Positions 36,164 through 44,819 of a DNA stretch of 64,000 nucleotides are shown here, piece by piece. The notes below the pieces were generated by a model, which was not told the origin of the DNA, did not search any database, and saw nothing but the letters and a program-made list of their open reading frames with translations. How positions within the stretch are numbered: position 1 is the first letter of the stretch; each line of letters starts with the position of its first letter. Origin of the DNA: UBA5336 sp038522375 (lineage in GTDB: Bacteria; Pseudomonadota; Alphaproteobacteria; Caulobacterales; Hyphomonadaceae); contig JBCBKE010000004.1 of the NCBI GenBank assembly GCA_038522375.1, forward strand, positions 10,613-74,612, read 5' to 3'. The position numbers and the translations under genes are program-made.

Positions 36164-38257
36164 ATGGACACCTCTGTCAATCCTGTTGGGCGCGAACGCG
36201 CAGTGAATGGCCGCGTTGAACACGGCGCTGCCGGCGCTGGCAAGAGCGCGGGCGATAGGGCTATCGGCGGCGGGGCAAATCGTACGCGGGCCGTCTTGGA
36301 GTGGTCATCGGCAAGTCCCGTCCTCCTGGCCCTGGGTTTTGCCGCCGGCGCTTACGTCTACTTCGCCCTTCCGATGGAGCCATCCTGGGCCCTTGTCCTG
36401 GGCGCTGTGGCGGTCTTTACCGCCACGCTCCCGATTGTGCGGCGCTTGCCAGCGATCTGGCCAATGACGCTTGCAGGTGTGGCCGTTGCCATGTCCGTAG
36501 GCACGCTTCACGCCAAGGGCGTTGCGCTCAGAACCGACACCGTCACCGTGTCGGGCGAGGTCGGACCCATGCAACTCGAGGGCTGGCTTCGGCAAGTGGA
36601 AGGCGGACGCAACGGGCCGCGGCTCCGGATCCAGGTGCATGCGATCCAGGGCATGGATGCCAGCCAGATCCCGTCACGGGTCCGGGTCACCCATCCGCTT
36701 TCGCTCAATGTTGCGCCGGGCCGGTTCGTCCGTTGCCGCGTTGTGTTGCGCCAACCGCCGGCACCATCGATTGCAGGAGACTATGACTTCAGGCGCCAGG
36801 CGTACTTCGAGGGCCTCGGTGCGGTTGGCTATGTCCAGGGGCGTTGCCGGGGTGGAGCTCTCGGTGCACCGAACGGATTGGTTTCCCAGGCAACCTTGTG
36901 GATCGATGGCCAGAGGCGACGCCTTGCCGAATACGTGAACCGTGCCGCCGGTGAACGCGCCGGCGGTTTTGCCGCTGCACTGGTCTCCGGAGACCGCAGT
37001 TTCATGGACCAGTCGGACCAGGAAGCGCTCAGGGCGTCCGGGCTTGCGCACCTGCTGGCGATCTCCGGCCTGCACCTCGGCATCGTTTGCGGTCTGGTCT
37101 ATCTGATCGTGCGACGCAGCCTGGCAGTGATAGAGCCGCTGGCGGTGCGGCTCCCGGTCCAGAAACCGGCCGCTGCCCTCGCGCTGACGGCGGGCCTTGT
37201 ATACCTGATCCTGTCGGGCGGATCGGTTTCCACCCAGCGCGCCTATGTCATGGCGGCCATCTTCTTTGGCGCGATCCTCTTTGACAGGCCGGGCTTCAGC
37301 ATGCGGGCGTTTGCGGTTGCGATGGTGGCCGTGGTTGCGATCGACCCGGTTAGCGTTGTCTCACCTGGCTTCCAGATGTCGTTTGCAGCCACAGGGGCCC
37401 TGATCGCAACCTATGAGGCGTGGAACCGCGCCCGGCGGGCCAAGCTCTCGGTACAGCGGACCCATCCCTTCATCTCCGCGAGCCAATCGCTGGTGGTCAC
37501 GTCGGTTGTCGCATCCTTCGCGACGGCGCCCTTTGCGCTCTACCATTTCGACCGGGTGGCGGGCGCCGGCCTGATCGCCAATTTCCTGGCGATGCCGATC
37601 GTATCGGTGGTCACAGCGCCCAGCGCCGCGCTGGCCATGATCCTCGCCCCCTTCGGTCTGGCCGACTGGGGGTTGCGCCTTTTCGGGGCATCGCTGGAGG
37701 CGGTGCTCTGGGTGGCCCACTGGGCGGCCGCCTGGCCGGGGCAGATGCTGTTACCAGACTGGCCCATGCCTGCCTCTGCGCTTGGGCTCGCGACGGCCGC
37801 CATTGGCTGGGCAATGGTCGTTGGCGGTCCTTGGCGTTGGCTCGGGCTCGGCGTTGTCAGTACACTGGCGGGTGTCGCATGGCTTTGGGGGAAGGGCCCG
37901 GACGCTCACTGGGCGCCGAACGGGGATGTCTACCTCGCCAGTTCCAGCGGCGTAATTCGCGTGGCTGTCATCGATGGCGACGGGCTGGGTCCGCTGCGAT
38001 ATTCCGATCTTGACGTTGGTGCAGTCTGTACAGAGGGCGTGTGCGCCTTTCCTGTCCATCGCGGGATCGCCGAAATCCGATGGATCAGGGGGGAGCCGGA
38101 GCTCTGCCTCCGCAGCAACGATGCCGCCACCGGGGCCTGTGAGACCGCGTTGACGTGGCGCGACGTGCTGAACGGCAGCCCCGCCAGTTTCAAGGTGGGA
38201 GACACATTCAGCGGTCCAGAATGCACACCCCGCCCATGGGCTCCATGCGGGCGCTGA
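36164..38257 (+). CDS. comEC: ComEC/Rec2 family DNA-import channel protein
   Basis: This membrane protein of about 697 residues is the inner-membrane DNA uptake channel of natural competence in other bacteria. An N-terminal DUF4131-like part with an OB-like region (about 110-230) is followed by the Competence domain starting at LRASGLAHLLAISGLHLGI, with about ten spans. The C-terminal 120 residues are short and show no metallo-beta-lactamase HxHxDH motif. The ATG at 36164 touches the gltX start; GTG at 36203 is an alternative start that would leave promoter space. Its presence does not prove competence, since com pilus genes are not in view. Confidence 0.88.
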   Translation: MDTSVNPVGRERAVNGRVEHGAAGAGKSAGDRAIGGGANRTRAVLEWSSASPVLLALGFAAGAYVYFALPMEPSWALVLGAVAVFTATLPIVRRLPAIWPMTLAGVAVAMSVGTLHAKGVALRTDTVTVSGEVGPMQLEGWLRQVEGGRNGPRLRIQVHAIQGMDASQIPSRVRVTHPLSLNVAPGRFVRCRVVLRQPPAPSIAGDYDFRRQAYFEGLGAVGYVQGRCRGGALGAPNGLVSQATLWIDGQRRRLAEYVNRAAGERAGGFAAALVSGDRSFMDQSDQEALRASGLAHLLAISGLHLGIVCGLVYLIVRRSLAVIEPLAVRLPVQKPAAALALTAGLVYLILSGGSVSTQRAYVMAAIFFGAILFDRPGFSMRAFAVAMVAVVAIDPVSVVSPGFQMSFAATGALIATYEAWNRARRAKLSVQRTHPFISASQSLVVTSVVASFATAPFALYHFDRVAGAGLIANFLAMPIVSVVTAPSAALAMILAPFGLADWGLRLFGASLEAVLWVAHWAAAWPGQMLLPDWPMPASALGLATAAIGWAMVVGGPWRWLGLGVVSTLAGVAWLWGKGPDAHWAPNGDVYLASSSGVIRVAVIDGDGLGPLRYSDLDVGAVCTEGVCAFPVHRGIAEIRWIRGEPELCLRSNDAATGACETALTWRDVLNGSPASFKVGDTFSGPECTPRPWAPCGR

Positions 38258-38297
38258 GGCTGGGAAAAGCAAGGCCCGGGTTTCGGGAAACGATGAC

Positions 38298-39899
38298 CTA
38301 GAAGAGCGATCCCTGGTCTGACCCTGTTTTTTCGGTGTCGTCCGTGGGGCCCGGGCGTGTCCTGGCCTTCGCCGAAGCGCGTTTCCGTTTCGGTGCTGGT
38401 TTCGGTGTCCCTTGCTGCTGGGGAGCGCGATTGGCGTCGCCTGAGGGCGTCGCTTCCGTCGTTCCGTCTGCGAAGGTCAGGGACAACGCCTTGGCGGACG
38501 ATGCAGTCCGCGCACGGCGTAGGAGGGTTCCCGTCTCATCCCTGACCAGGGCAAACCCTCGCGCAAGGGTCGCCTTGTGCGATAGCGTTTCAAGCAACCG
38601 CGATTGACCATTCAGTGCGCGGCGGCGGGTTTCGATCTGGCGGAGATAGGTGGGGGCCAGCCGTTCAGTTGCTTTCAGCAGCGCCTGGCGTCGGCGAACC
38701 AGGTCCTGTTGCGCGGTCTCAGGACGAAGCCTGGAGGCCGACCGTGTGAAACGCAGCCGGTTTGCCGCGGTTGTGTCCGAAAGGGCCTGGACAAGGTGCC
38801 GCCCCGTCGTTTCCAGTCGGTGCCGCCGGGCCGTCAACATCGCTGCAGGATCGGGCCTTTTGGCAGCAAGCCGGTCGAGACGCGCGCGGAAGCGGTCCAC
38901 CAGTGCCCGGGTCGCGCGGGGCAGCGTGGCAGTACCGTAGTCGAGGCGCTGGCGCTTTGTCTGCAGAAGGGTTTCTGCGCGGGGCAGGCGGGCCGCAAGG
39001 AGCCGGTCGCGGCTCTGTCCGATGCGGCGTACTAGTCCCTGCCGGAGGCGCTGGCCATAGCCATCGACCTGGACGAGCAACTCGGTGCGCACGGGGACCG
39101 CGATTTCGGCCGCGCCCGTGGGCGTTGGCGCCCGTGCGTCGGCGACGTAGTCGATCAACGTGGTGTCGGTCTCGTGCCCGACCGCTGAAATCAGCGGAAT
39201 GGTGCTTTCGAACGCGGCCCGTACAACAGTTTCCTCGTTGAACGGCCAAAGGTCTTCGATCGACCCGCCGCCCCGGCCGACGATCAGCACATCGGGGCGC
39301 TGTCCCTCTGGCATGGCATTGAAGCCGCGAATACCGGCTTCGACCTGGGGCGCAGCCAGATCTCCCTGCACCAGGGCTGGCCACAGGATAACCCGAGCAG
39401 GGAACCGGTCTGCGACCCGATGGAGGATATCGCGGATAACCGCCCCGGTGGGGCTGGTCACGACACCAATCACTGTCGGCAAGAACGGCAGCTTCTTCTT
39501 GTGTTTCGCGTCAAACAGGCCCTCGGCGGCGAGTTTTTTCTTGCGCTCCTCCAAAAGCGCCATCAGCGCTCCGACCCCGGCGGGACGCATGGTCGAGGCC
39601 AGGAGCTGGTAGTTCGAGCGGCCCGCATAAATCGAGAGCTTACCTTCGGCGACGACTTCCAGCCCCTCTTCTGGCCTGAACGGCAGCTGGTTGACCTGAC
39701 CCTTCCACATGACCGTGTTCAGAACGGCCTTGTCGTCCTTGATGTCAGCATACATGTGGCCCGACCGGGCGATGGTGACCCGACCGAGTTCACCGCGCAC
39801 GCGGACGAAGTCGAAGTTCGTCTCGATGGTCCGGCGCAGCGTATCGGCAAGCTCTGAAACCGTTAGGTCCGGCCGGTTTGTCGGGGCAGGTGTATCCAT
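38298..39899 (-). CDS. xseA: exodeoxyribonuclease VII large subunit
   Basis: This 533-residue nuclease subunit degrades single-stranded DNA in repair and recombination. The N-terminal OB domain has VRGELGRVTIARSGHMYADI, and the catalytic domain shows GVVTSPTGAVIRDIL, VGRGGGSIEDLWPFNEE and SAVGHETDTTLIDYVAD. A long Arg-rich coiled-coil region (about 270-430) and a basic, low-complexity tail follow. It lies 10 bases downstream of the unknown gene at 39910-40416, in the same direction. Confidence 0.96.
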   Translation of the reverse strand: MDTPAPTNRPDLTVSELADTLRRTIETNFDFVRVRGELGRVTIARSGHMYADIKDDKAVLNTVMWKGQVNQLPFRPEEGLEVVAEGKLSIYAGRSNYQLLASTMRPAGVGALMALLEERKKKLAAEGLFDAKHKKKLPFLPTVIGVVTSPTGAVIRDILHRVADRFPARVILWPALVQGDLAAPQVEAGIRGFNAMPEGQRPDVLIVGRGGGSIEDLWPFNEETVVRAAFESTIPLISAVGHETDTTLIDYVADARAPTPTGAAEIAVPVRTELLVQVDGYGQRLRQGLVRRIGQSRDRLLAARLPRAETLLQTKRQRLDYGTATLPRATRALVDRFRARLDRLAAKRPDPAAMLTARRHRLETTGRHLVQALSDTTAANRLRFTRSASRLRPETAQQDLVRRRQALLKATERLAPTYLRQIETRRRALNGQSRLLETLSHKATLARGFALVRDETGTLLRRARTASSAKALSLTFADGTTEATPSGDANRAPQQQGTPKPAPKRKRASAKARTRPGPTDDTEKTGSDQGSLF

Positions 39900-39909
39900 G
39901 CCGGCAGGC

Positions 39910-40416
39910 CTAAACCCGTTTGGCGAGCTGGGTCACCCCCTTAATGGATGTTCCCGCTGCGATGGCCGAGGAGCGGACCATGGCCCTCGTCAATCCGTTG
40001 GATGCCCGCTCCAACAGGAAGCGACCCTGCCCGAACGCTGTGTTCTCAAAGCGCCAATCGCCGGAAAACAGGCAAAAGTCGCTCTCGACCAACCCCTGGT
40101 AGCAGATTGCAAAGGAATGGGCGCCCTGGCCTGGGCGGTAGCGCTTTGTGAACATGACCGATGCCCCGGACCGGTCTCCGGTCACGTCAGCTTCCAGCTC
40201 CTCAACGTTCGCAGCCGATAGCGTATTGGGTTCCATGGTCGAGCCGGTCAGCGACCCGCCATCATCGTCGAGCCAGGCGGTAAATGGCACCCGTTCACCC
40301 AAATCGAGATAGCTGTACCAGCCATTCCAGAGCCCGTTCAGGTCACCGCCCATCGTCCTGGTCCAATGCGATCCCGGGACGACAGACCACTCGCCGCCAG
40401 GGTTTCTCCTGTACAT
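39910..40416 (-). CDS. conserved-looking protein of unknown function
   Basis: This 168-residue protein is not recognised. It has no signal peptide or membrane span. The first part, LNGLWNGWYSYLDLGERVPF followed by acidic DDDGGSLTGS, suggests a small beta-sandwich or lipocalin-like binding fold because such repeats of WxGxYxY and TG turns are common in those folds. The C-terminus is basic and helical. It is probably co-transcribed with xseA and sits 55 bases from divergent purD. An internal ATG (at about residue 22, MGGDLNGLW) is an alternative start. Confidence 0.6.
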   Translation of the reverse strand: MYRRNPGGEWSVVPGSHWTRTMGGDLNGLWNGWYSYLDLGERVPFTAWLDDDGGSLTGSTMEPNTLSAANVEELEADVTGDRSGASVMFTKRYRPGQGAHSFAICYQGLVESDFCLFSGDWRFENTAFGQGRFLLERASNGLTRAMVRSSAIAAGTSIKGVTQLAKRV

Positions 40417-40471
40417 GCTGGGCGCCGAGCCCGGTCTTGATTATCGGTGCGGTCGGCGCCATCACCTCAGC

Positions 40472-41773
40472 ATGAATATCCTTCTACTCGGTTCTGGCGG
40501 TCGCGAACATGCTCTCGCCTGGAAAATTGCCCAATCGGATCTGGTCGACACGGTCTGGTCGGCCCCCGGCAACCCGGGCATGGACACGCTGGGACCATGT
40601 TTCGATGTTGATCTGGGCGATCTTGCGGCGATCGAACGCCTGACCTTGCAGCTCGACCCGGCTTTGGTGGTGATTGGCCCCGAGGCACCCTTGGCGGCCG
40701 GGGCGGCGGATCTGCTGCGTGCGCGCGGCTTGGATGTGTTTGGACCCGGTCGCGACGCGGCACGGCTTGAGAGTTCAAAGAGTTTCTCGAAGGCGTTCAT
40801 GGCCAGGCACCAGATCCCAACCGCAGCTTACCGGGAGGTCGGGGACATTGACGAGGCGCGGGATGCGCTGGCCGGTTTCAATCCCCCCTACGTGCTCAAG
40901 GCCGATGGTCTGGCCGCTGGCAAGGGTGTTGTGATCGCCGAAACGCTGGCGGATGCGCTCCACGCGGCGGATACGATGCTTTCCGGACAGTTCGGCGAGG
41001 CGTCCCGGAGACTTGTTATCGAGGAGTTCATGGAGGGCGAGGAGGCGAGCCTGTTCGTGATGACAGACGGGGCCGGCGCCATAGCCTTGCCTGCTGTCCA
41101 GGACCACAAGGCCGTCGGGGAAGGGGATACAGGGCCGAACACCGGCGGCATGGGCGCCTACGCTCCGGCCCACGTGATTACGACCGATATTCTAGACACC
41201 ATTGTGGATTCCATCATTGTTCCGACACTTGCCGGCATGGAGGCCGATGGCCATCCCTACCAGGGAGTCCTGTACGTCGGCTTGATGATCACCGAGGAGG
41301 GGCCAAAAGTCGTTGAGTATAATTGCCGGTTTGGTGACCCTGAATGCCAGGTGCTGATGAAGGGGCTGCCCGGGGATATTGTGCCTGCGCTCCTGACATG
41401 CGCCACTGGCGGCGTCGAAGGTATGGTGAGCGCCTTGCGGGAGATGATGGGTGTTGACGCATTCGATCCATCGGCAACCGTTGTGCTCGCCGCAAAAGGC
41501 TATCCTGGCGACTATGAAACCGGCTCGCTTATCAAGGGCCTGGAGGACGCCAATGCCATTGGCGGCGTCACCGTTTTCCATGCTGGCACCCAAGTGAACG
41601 CCGCCGGTAAACTCGTGGCGTCCGGCGGGCGGGTCCTGGCGGTCACAGCCAGCGGCGACAGCGTCGAACAAGCCCTCGACAAGGCCTATGACGGGGTTGA
41701 CAAGATCGACTGGCCAGAAGGCTTCTGTCGGCGCGACATAGGCTGGCGCGTTCTCGGCAGCGGGCCAGCATGA
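40472..41773 (+). CDS. purD: phosphoribosylamine--glycine ligase
   Basis: This 433-residue ATP-grasp enzyme carries out the second step of purine synthesis. It starts MNILLLGSGGREHALAWKI and has IGPEAPLAAGAADLL, LKADGLAAGKGVVIAE, GPNTGGMGAYAPA and VVEYNCRFGDPECQ. The ATG at 40472 gives the standard N-terminus; the frame is open further up to 40415. The stop overlaps the ACT protein start (ATGA). Confidence 0.97.
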   Translation: MNILLLGSGGREHALAWKIAQSDLVDTVWSAPGNPGMDTLGPCFDVDLGDLAAIERLTLQLDPALVVIGPEAPLAAGAADLLRARGLDVFGPGRDAARLESSKSFSKAFMARHQIPTAAYREVGDIDEARDALAGFNPPYVLKADGLAAGKGVVIAETLADALHAADTMLSGQFGEASRRLVIEEFMEGEEASLFVMTDGAGAIALPAVQDHKAVGEGDTGPNTGGMGAYAPAHVITTDILDTIVDSIIVPTLAGMEADGHPYQGVLYVGLMITEEGPKVVEYNCRFGDPECQVLMKGLPGDIVPALLTCATGGVEGMVSALREMMGVDAFDPSATVVLAAKGYPGDYETGSLIKGLEDANAIGGVTVFHAGTQVNAAGKLVASGGRVLAVTASGDSVEQALDKAYDGVDKIDWPEGFCRRDIGWRVLGSGPA

Positions 41774-42138
41774 CCGAACGCGACCTGGGAACCCTGCTGG
41801 CCACGCTTGATGTGCATGTGCACGAGGGTGTTTGGGCCTACGGCAGCGGCGGGGCTTCCCCGGGAGCAGTCTTCACCTTCGTTGAACGTGAGGGCCCGTG
41901 TTTCATTGCACCTGCAACCGCCGATACGCCGGACGAGAACCGGTGGACGTGGCTCGAGCTCACGGTCTACTCCGATCTCAACGCCGTGGGGTTCCTGGCC
42001 CGGGTGGCAGGGGCCCTTGCGAATGCGGGCATACCCTGCAACGCGATCGCCGGGCTCAACCACGACCATATCTTCGTGCCTGCCCGGTCTGCCGGCGACG
42101 CGAAATCCGCGCTTATGGCCCTCGCGAAAACCGCCTGA
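41770..42138 (+). CDS. ACT-domain protein (DUF2241-like)
   Basis: This 122-residue soluble protein has two halves. A first domain contains TFVEREGPCFIAPATADT, and an ACT-like ligand-binding domain contains WLELTVYSDLNAVGFLARV and ALANAGIPCNAIAGLNHDHIFVP. The pattern matches small DUF2241/ACT proteins thought to sense amino acids. It is translationally coupled to purD, but whether it controls purine or amino acid use is not known. Confidence 0.8.
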   Translation: MTERDLGTLLATLDVHVHEGVWAYGSGGASPGAVFTFVEREGPCFIAPATADTPDENRWTWLELTVYSDLNAVGFLARVAGALANAGIPCNAIAGLNHDHIFVPARSAGDAKSALMALAKTA

Positions 42139-42220
42139 TCCAAACTCTCCCATTGTCCAAGCTGTTCGGCGCGCGCTACAGTTGCGTCAAAACATCAAGA
42201 CGATATGCGGGAGGTAAGCC

Positions 42221-43309
42221 ATGGTCCATGGCGGCGATGCTCAGGAACTGTTTACCGGCACAAAGGAGGTGGCGGAAAGCCACCGGTTTGACGAGGGTAA
42301 ACTCGCCGATTGGCTGGCTGCCAATGTCGAGGGCTTTGCTGGCCCGCTTGAAGTGCGCCAGTTCAAGGGCGGGCAATCAAATCCGACGTATCAGTTGGTC
42401 ACCCCAGGCAGAAAGTACGTGATGCGGCGGAAACCGCCAGGAAAGCTCCTCCCGTCAGCCCACGCCGTGGACCGGGAGTACCGCGTGATCTCTGCACTTC
42501 ACCCGCTTGGGTACCCCGTGGCGCGCCCCTATGCCCTCTGCGAAGATGAGAGTGTGACCGGGACCATGTTCTACGTCATGGACATGGTCGAAGGCCGTAT
42601 CCTGTGGGACGGCACGCTGCCAGGCATGGAGCCCGCCGAGCGCGGCGCCATCTATGAGGCCAAGTGCAAGACCTTCGCCCAACTCCACAACGTCGACTGG
42701 CGGGCCGCCGGCCTTGAGGGCTTTGGCAAGGAGGGCGACTATGTGGCCCGTCAGATCCATCGATGGACCAAGCAGTACAAGGCGTCCGAAACCGACCAGA
42801 TCACCGCCATGGACAGGCTGATCGACTGGCTGCCAGCGAATATTCCCGAAGGCGATACGACCACCATCGTCCATGGCGATTACCGCCTCGACAACATGAT
42901 CCTGCATCCCACAGAACCCAGAGTGATCGCCGTGCTCGACTGGGAACTTTGTACCCTGGGTGATCCGCTGGCCGATTTCACCTACCATTTGATGAACTGG
43001 GTGATGCCGGGCACAGATCCGTCGCGGAAAGCGCTTGTCGATATCCCGGACCTTGCCGCCCACGGCATTCCAACCATGGAAGAATATGTGGCGCTCTACT
43101 GTGCCGAGACGGGCCGCGACAGCCTGCCGGAGGTGGATTACTACTTCGCCTACAACGCCTTCAGGCTCGCGGGCATCTGCCAGGGGATCGTCGGCCGCGT
43201 CCGTGACGGGACGGCCAACAGCCCCCAAGCCGCGGCCATGGCGGAGCGCGTTGCGCCGCTGGCCGAGTTCGCGCTCGACCGCGCCCAGCGCGCAGGCATG
43301 TCGGCTTGA
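42221..43309 (+). CDS. phosphotransferase family protein (APH/ACAD10-like)
   Basis: This 362-residue kinase-like protein has an N-lobe with FKGGQSNPTYQLVTPG (about 48-63) and Lys 71 in MRRKPPG. The catalytic loop HGDYRLDN is at 218-225 and the metal-binding DWE at 240-242, so all key residues are kept. Close relatives lie beside acyl-CoA dehydrogenases (FadE36/ACAD10 type) and probably act on hydroxy-acyl chains rather than antibiotics. GGGAGG precedes the ATG. The substrate is not known. Confidence 0.85.
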   Translation: MVHGGDAQELFTGTKEVAESHRFDEGKLADWLAANVEGFAGPLEVRQFKGGQSNPTYQLVTPGRKYVMRRKPPGKLLPSAHAVDREYRVISALHPLGYPVARPYALCEDESVTGTMFYVMDMVEGRILWDGTLPGMEPAERGAIYEAKCKTFAQLHNVDWRAAGLEGFGKEGDYVARQIHRWTKQYKASETDQITAMDRLIDWLPANIPEGDTTTIVHGDYRLDNMILHPTEPRVIAVLDWELCTLGDPLADFTYHLMNWVMPGTDPSRKALVDIPDLAAHGIPTMEEYVALYCAETGRDSLPEVDYYFAYNAFRLAGICQGIVGRVRDGTANSPQAAAMAERVAPLAEFALDRAQRAGMSA

Positions 43310-43346
43310 GCCGGCGCCTATCCCTCGCGACGAAAGGACGAACACC

Positions 43347-44651
43347 TTGATCAGACGAATAATCCTAGCGGCTTTCCTCGCAACAGCCGCCTACCCAGCG
43401 CTAGCCCATGGCCAGGACAGCGAACCAGTCGCCCAGACCGTAGTGCACGCTGGCCACCTGATGGCCGTTCCGGGCGAGGGGTATGCCACAGAACAGACCC
43501 TGGTGATCGAGGATGGCCGGATCGTGCAGGTCATGGCGGGCTACCAGACGCCGGAGGGGGCGACGGTCGTCGACCTGAAAGACGCGTATGTGCTGCCCGG
43601 CCTGATCGACAGCCATGTTCATATTCTCAGCGAGAACGGACCCGGCCAACGCCTTCAAGGCTTTATCGACAGTCCTGCCGACATGGCCTTCACTGGTGCA
43701 AACCATGCCCGCACGACCCTGATGGCGGGCTTCACCGCAGTGCAGGATGTGGGCGGCAATAATGAGGCGGTCTTCGCCCTGCGCGACGCCATCGCAGCGG
43801 GCAAGGTGCCGGGTCCGCGAATGCGAACCGCGGGCCGGGCCGTTGCGGTCACCGGCGGCCATGGCGACGTGAACGGTTACAATACCCGCGTTCTCGAAAT
43901 GCTGACGGGTGCGAATATCTGCAATGGAGCCGATGATTGCCGCCGGGCCGTCCGTCAGCAGGTGAAGGAGGGCGCTGACCTGATCAAGATCACGGCGACG
44001 GGCGGGGTGCTTTCGAACACGTCCGCCGGACTGGAACAACAGTTCACCGATGCCGAACTGGAAGCAATCGTCGAGGCCGCAACGTCCATGGGCCGGAAAG
44101 TCACTGCCCACGCCCATGGCAAGAGCGGTGTGGACGCGGCGATCAGGGCTGGGGTCAAGTCGATTGAGCACGGCACCTATCTCGACGCCGAGAGCATCGC
44201 GTTGTTCAAGGAAAATGGAGCGGTCCTTGTCCCGACAGTTCTCGCCGGCGTCACCGTGACGAGCTGGACAAATGAGCCGTGGCTGCCAGCGGCGTCCCGC
44301 GCAAAGGCAGCGATCGTCGGGCCCCAGATGATCGACATGCTCCGCCGCGCCCATGAGGGCGGTGTCACCGTCGCCTACGGGACCGACACCGGCGTCTCCG
44401 CCCATGGCAACAATGCCCAGGAGTTCGCCTTGATGGTGGAAGCCGGTTTCACGCCAGAAGAGGCTATTCGCTCTGCCACCGTTGCCGCTTCCGAGCACCT
44501 GGAAATGTCTGACGATATTGGCACCCTCGTCCCTGGAAAGTTTGCTGATATCATTGCGACGACAGATGATCCGCTGGCCGATATTCGCGCGCTGGAAGAC
44601 ATCGACTTCGTGATGCAGGGCGGGGTCGTTCACAAGTCGATCTCTGACTAG
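43347..44651 (+). CDS. secreted amidohydrolase family protein
   Basis: This protein of about 434 residues has a signal peptide (about 1-24, ending ALAHGQ). The amidohydrolase metal motif is in LPGLIDSHVHILSE, followed by KITATGGVLSNTS (metal-bridging Lys region), TAHAHGKSGVDAA, KSIEHGTYLD and VAYGTDTGVSAHG. This set of motifs is found in imidazolonepropionase-like and Xaa-Pro dipeptidase-like periplasmic hydrolases. The TTG at 43347 with AAAGGA upstream is the best start. Substrate unknown; a role in peptide or xenobiotic hydrolysis is a guess. Confidence 0.87.
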   Translation: MIRRIILAAFLATAAYPALAHGQDSEPVAQTVVHAGHLMAVPGEGYATEQTLVIEDGRIVQVMAGYQTPEGATVVDLKDAYVLPGLIDSHVHILSENGPGQRLQGFIDSPADMAFTGANHARTTLMAGFTAVQDVGGNNEAVFALRDAIAAGKVPGPRMRTAGRAVAVTGGHGDVNGYNTRVLEMLTGANICNGADDCRRAVRQQVKEGADLIKITATGGVLSNTSAGLEQQFTDAELEAIVEAATSMGRKVTAHAHGKSGVDAAIRAGVKSIEHGTYLDAESIALFKENGAVLVPTVLAGVTVTSWTNEPWLPAASRAKAAIVGPQMIDMLRRAHEGGVTVAYGTDTGVSAHGNNAQEFALMVEAGFTPEEAIRSATVAASEHLEMSDDIGTLVPGKFADIIATTDDPLADIRALEDIDFVMQGGVVHKSISD

Positions 44652-44685
44652 GCGCACCTCGCTTCACCTGAATACGGGTTGCGGC

Positions 44686-44704
44686 CTTCCCTGTTTCAGG
44701 GAAG
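44686..44704 (+). terminator. terminator-like hairpin after the amidohydrolase gene
   Basis: CTTCCCTG (44686-44693) and CAGGGAAG (44697-44704) form a perfect 8-bp stem with a TTT loop, followed by CATTTTGACTTCTT. The position 35 bases after the amidohydrolase stop and the partial T-run fit a Rho-independent terminator of moderate strength. Confidence 0.55.
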
Positions 44705-44819
44705 CATTTTGACTTCTTCCCACGATACTTGGAAAAAGGAGGGGTATCGGCGACACTCGAAGTCCCCGCCAGGCCATCACCCCGCGGGGGGCGCGTCACC
44801 CGCTTTTGAGAGACCACCC

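Noticed and set aside
42221..43309. Antibiotic-resistance phosphotransferase
   Set aside because: The kinase motifs fit, but the sequence resembles the acyl-CoA-dehydrogenase-linked group (ACAD10-like) and nothing near it suggests resistance.
43401..44657. 418-codon minus-strand frame
   Set aside because: It mirrors the amidohydrolase gene, whose motifs are clear on the plus strand.
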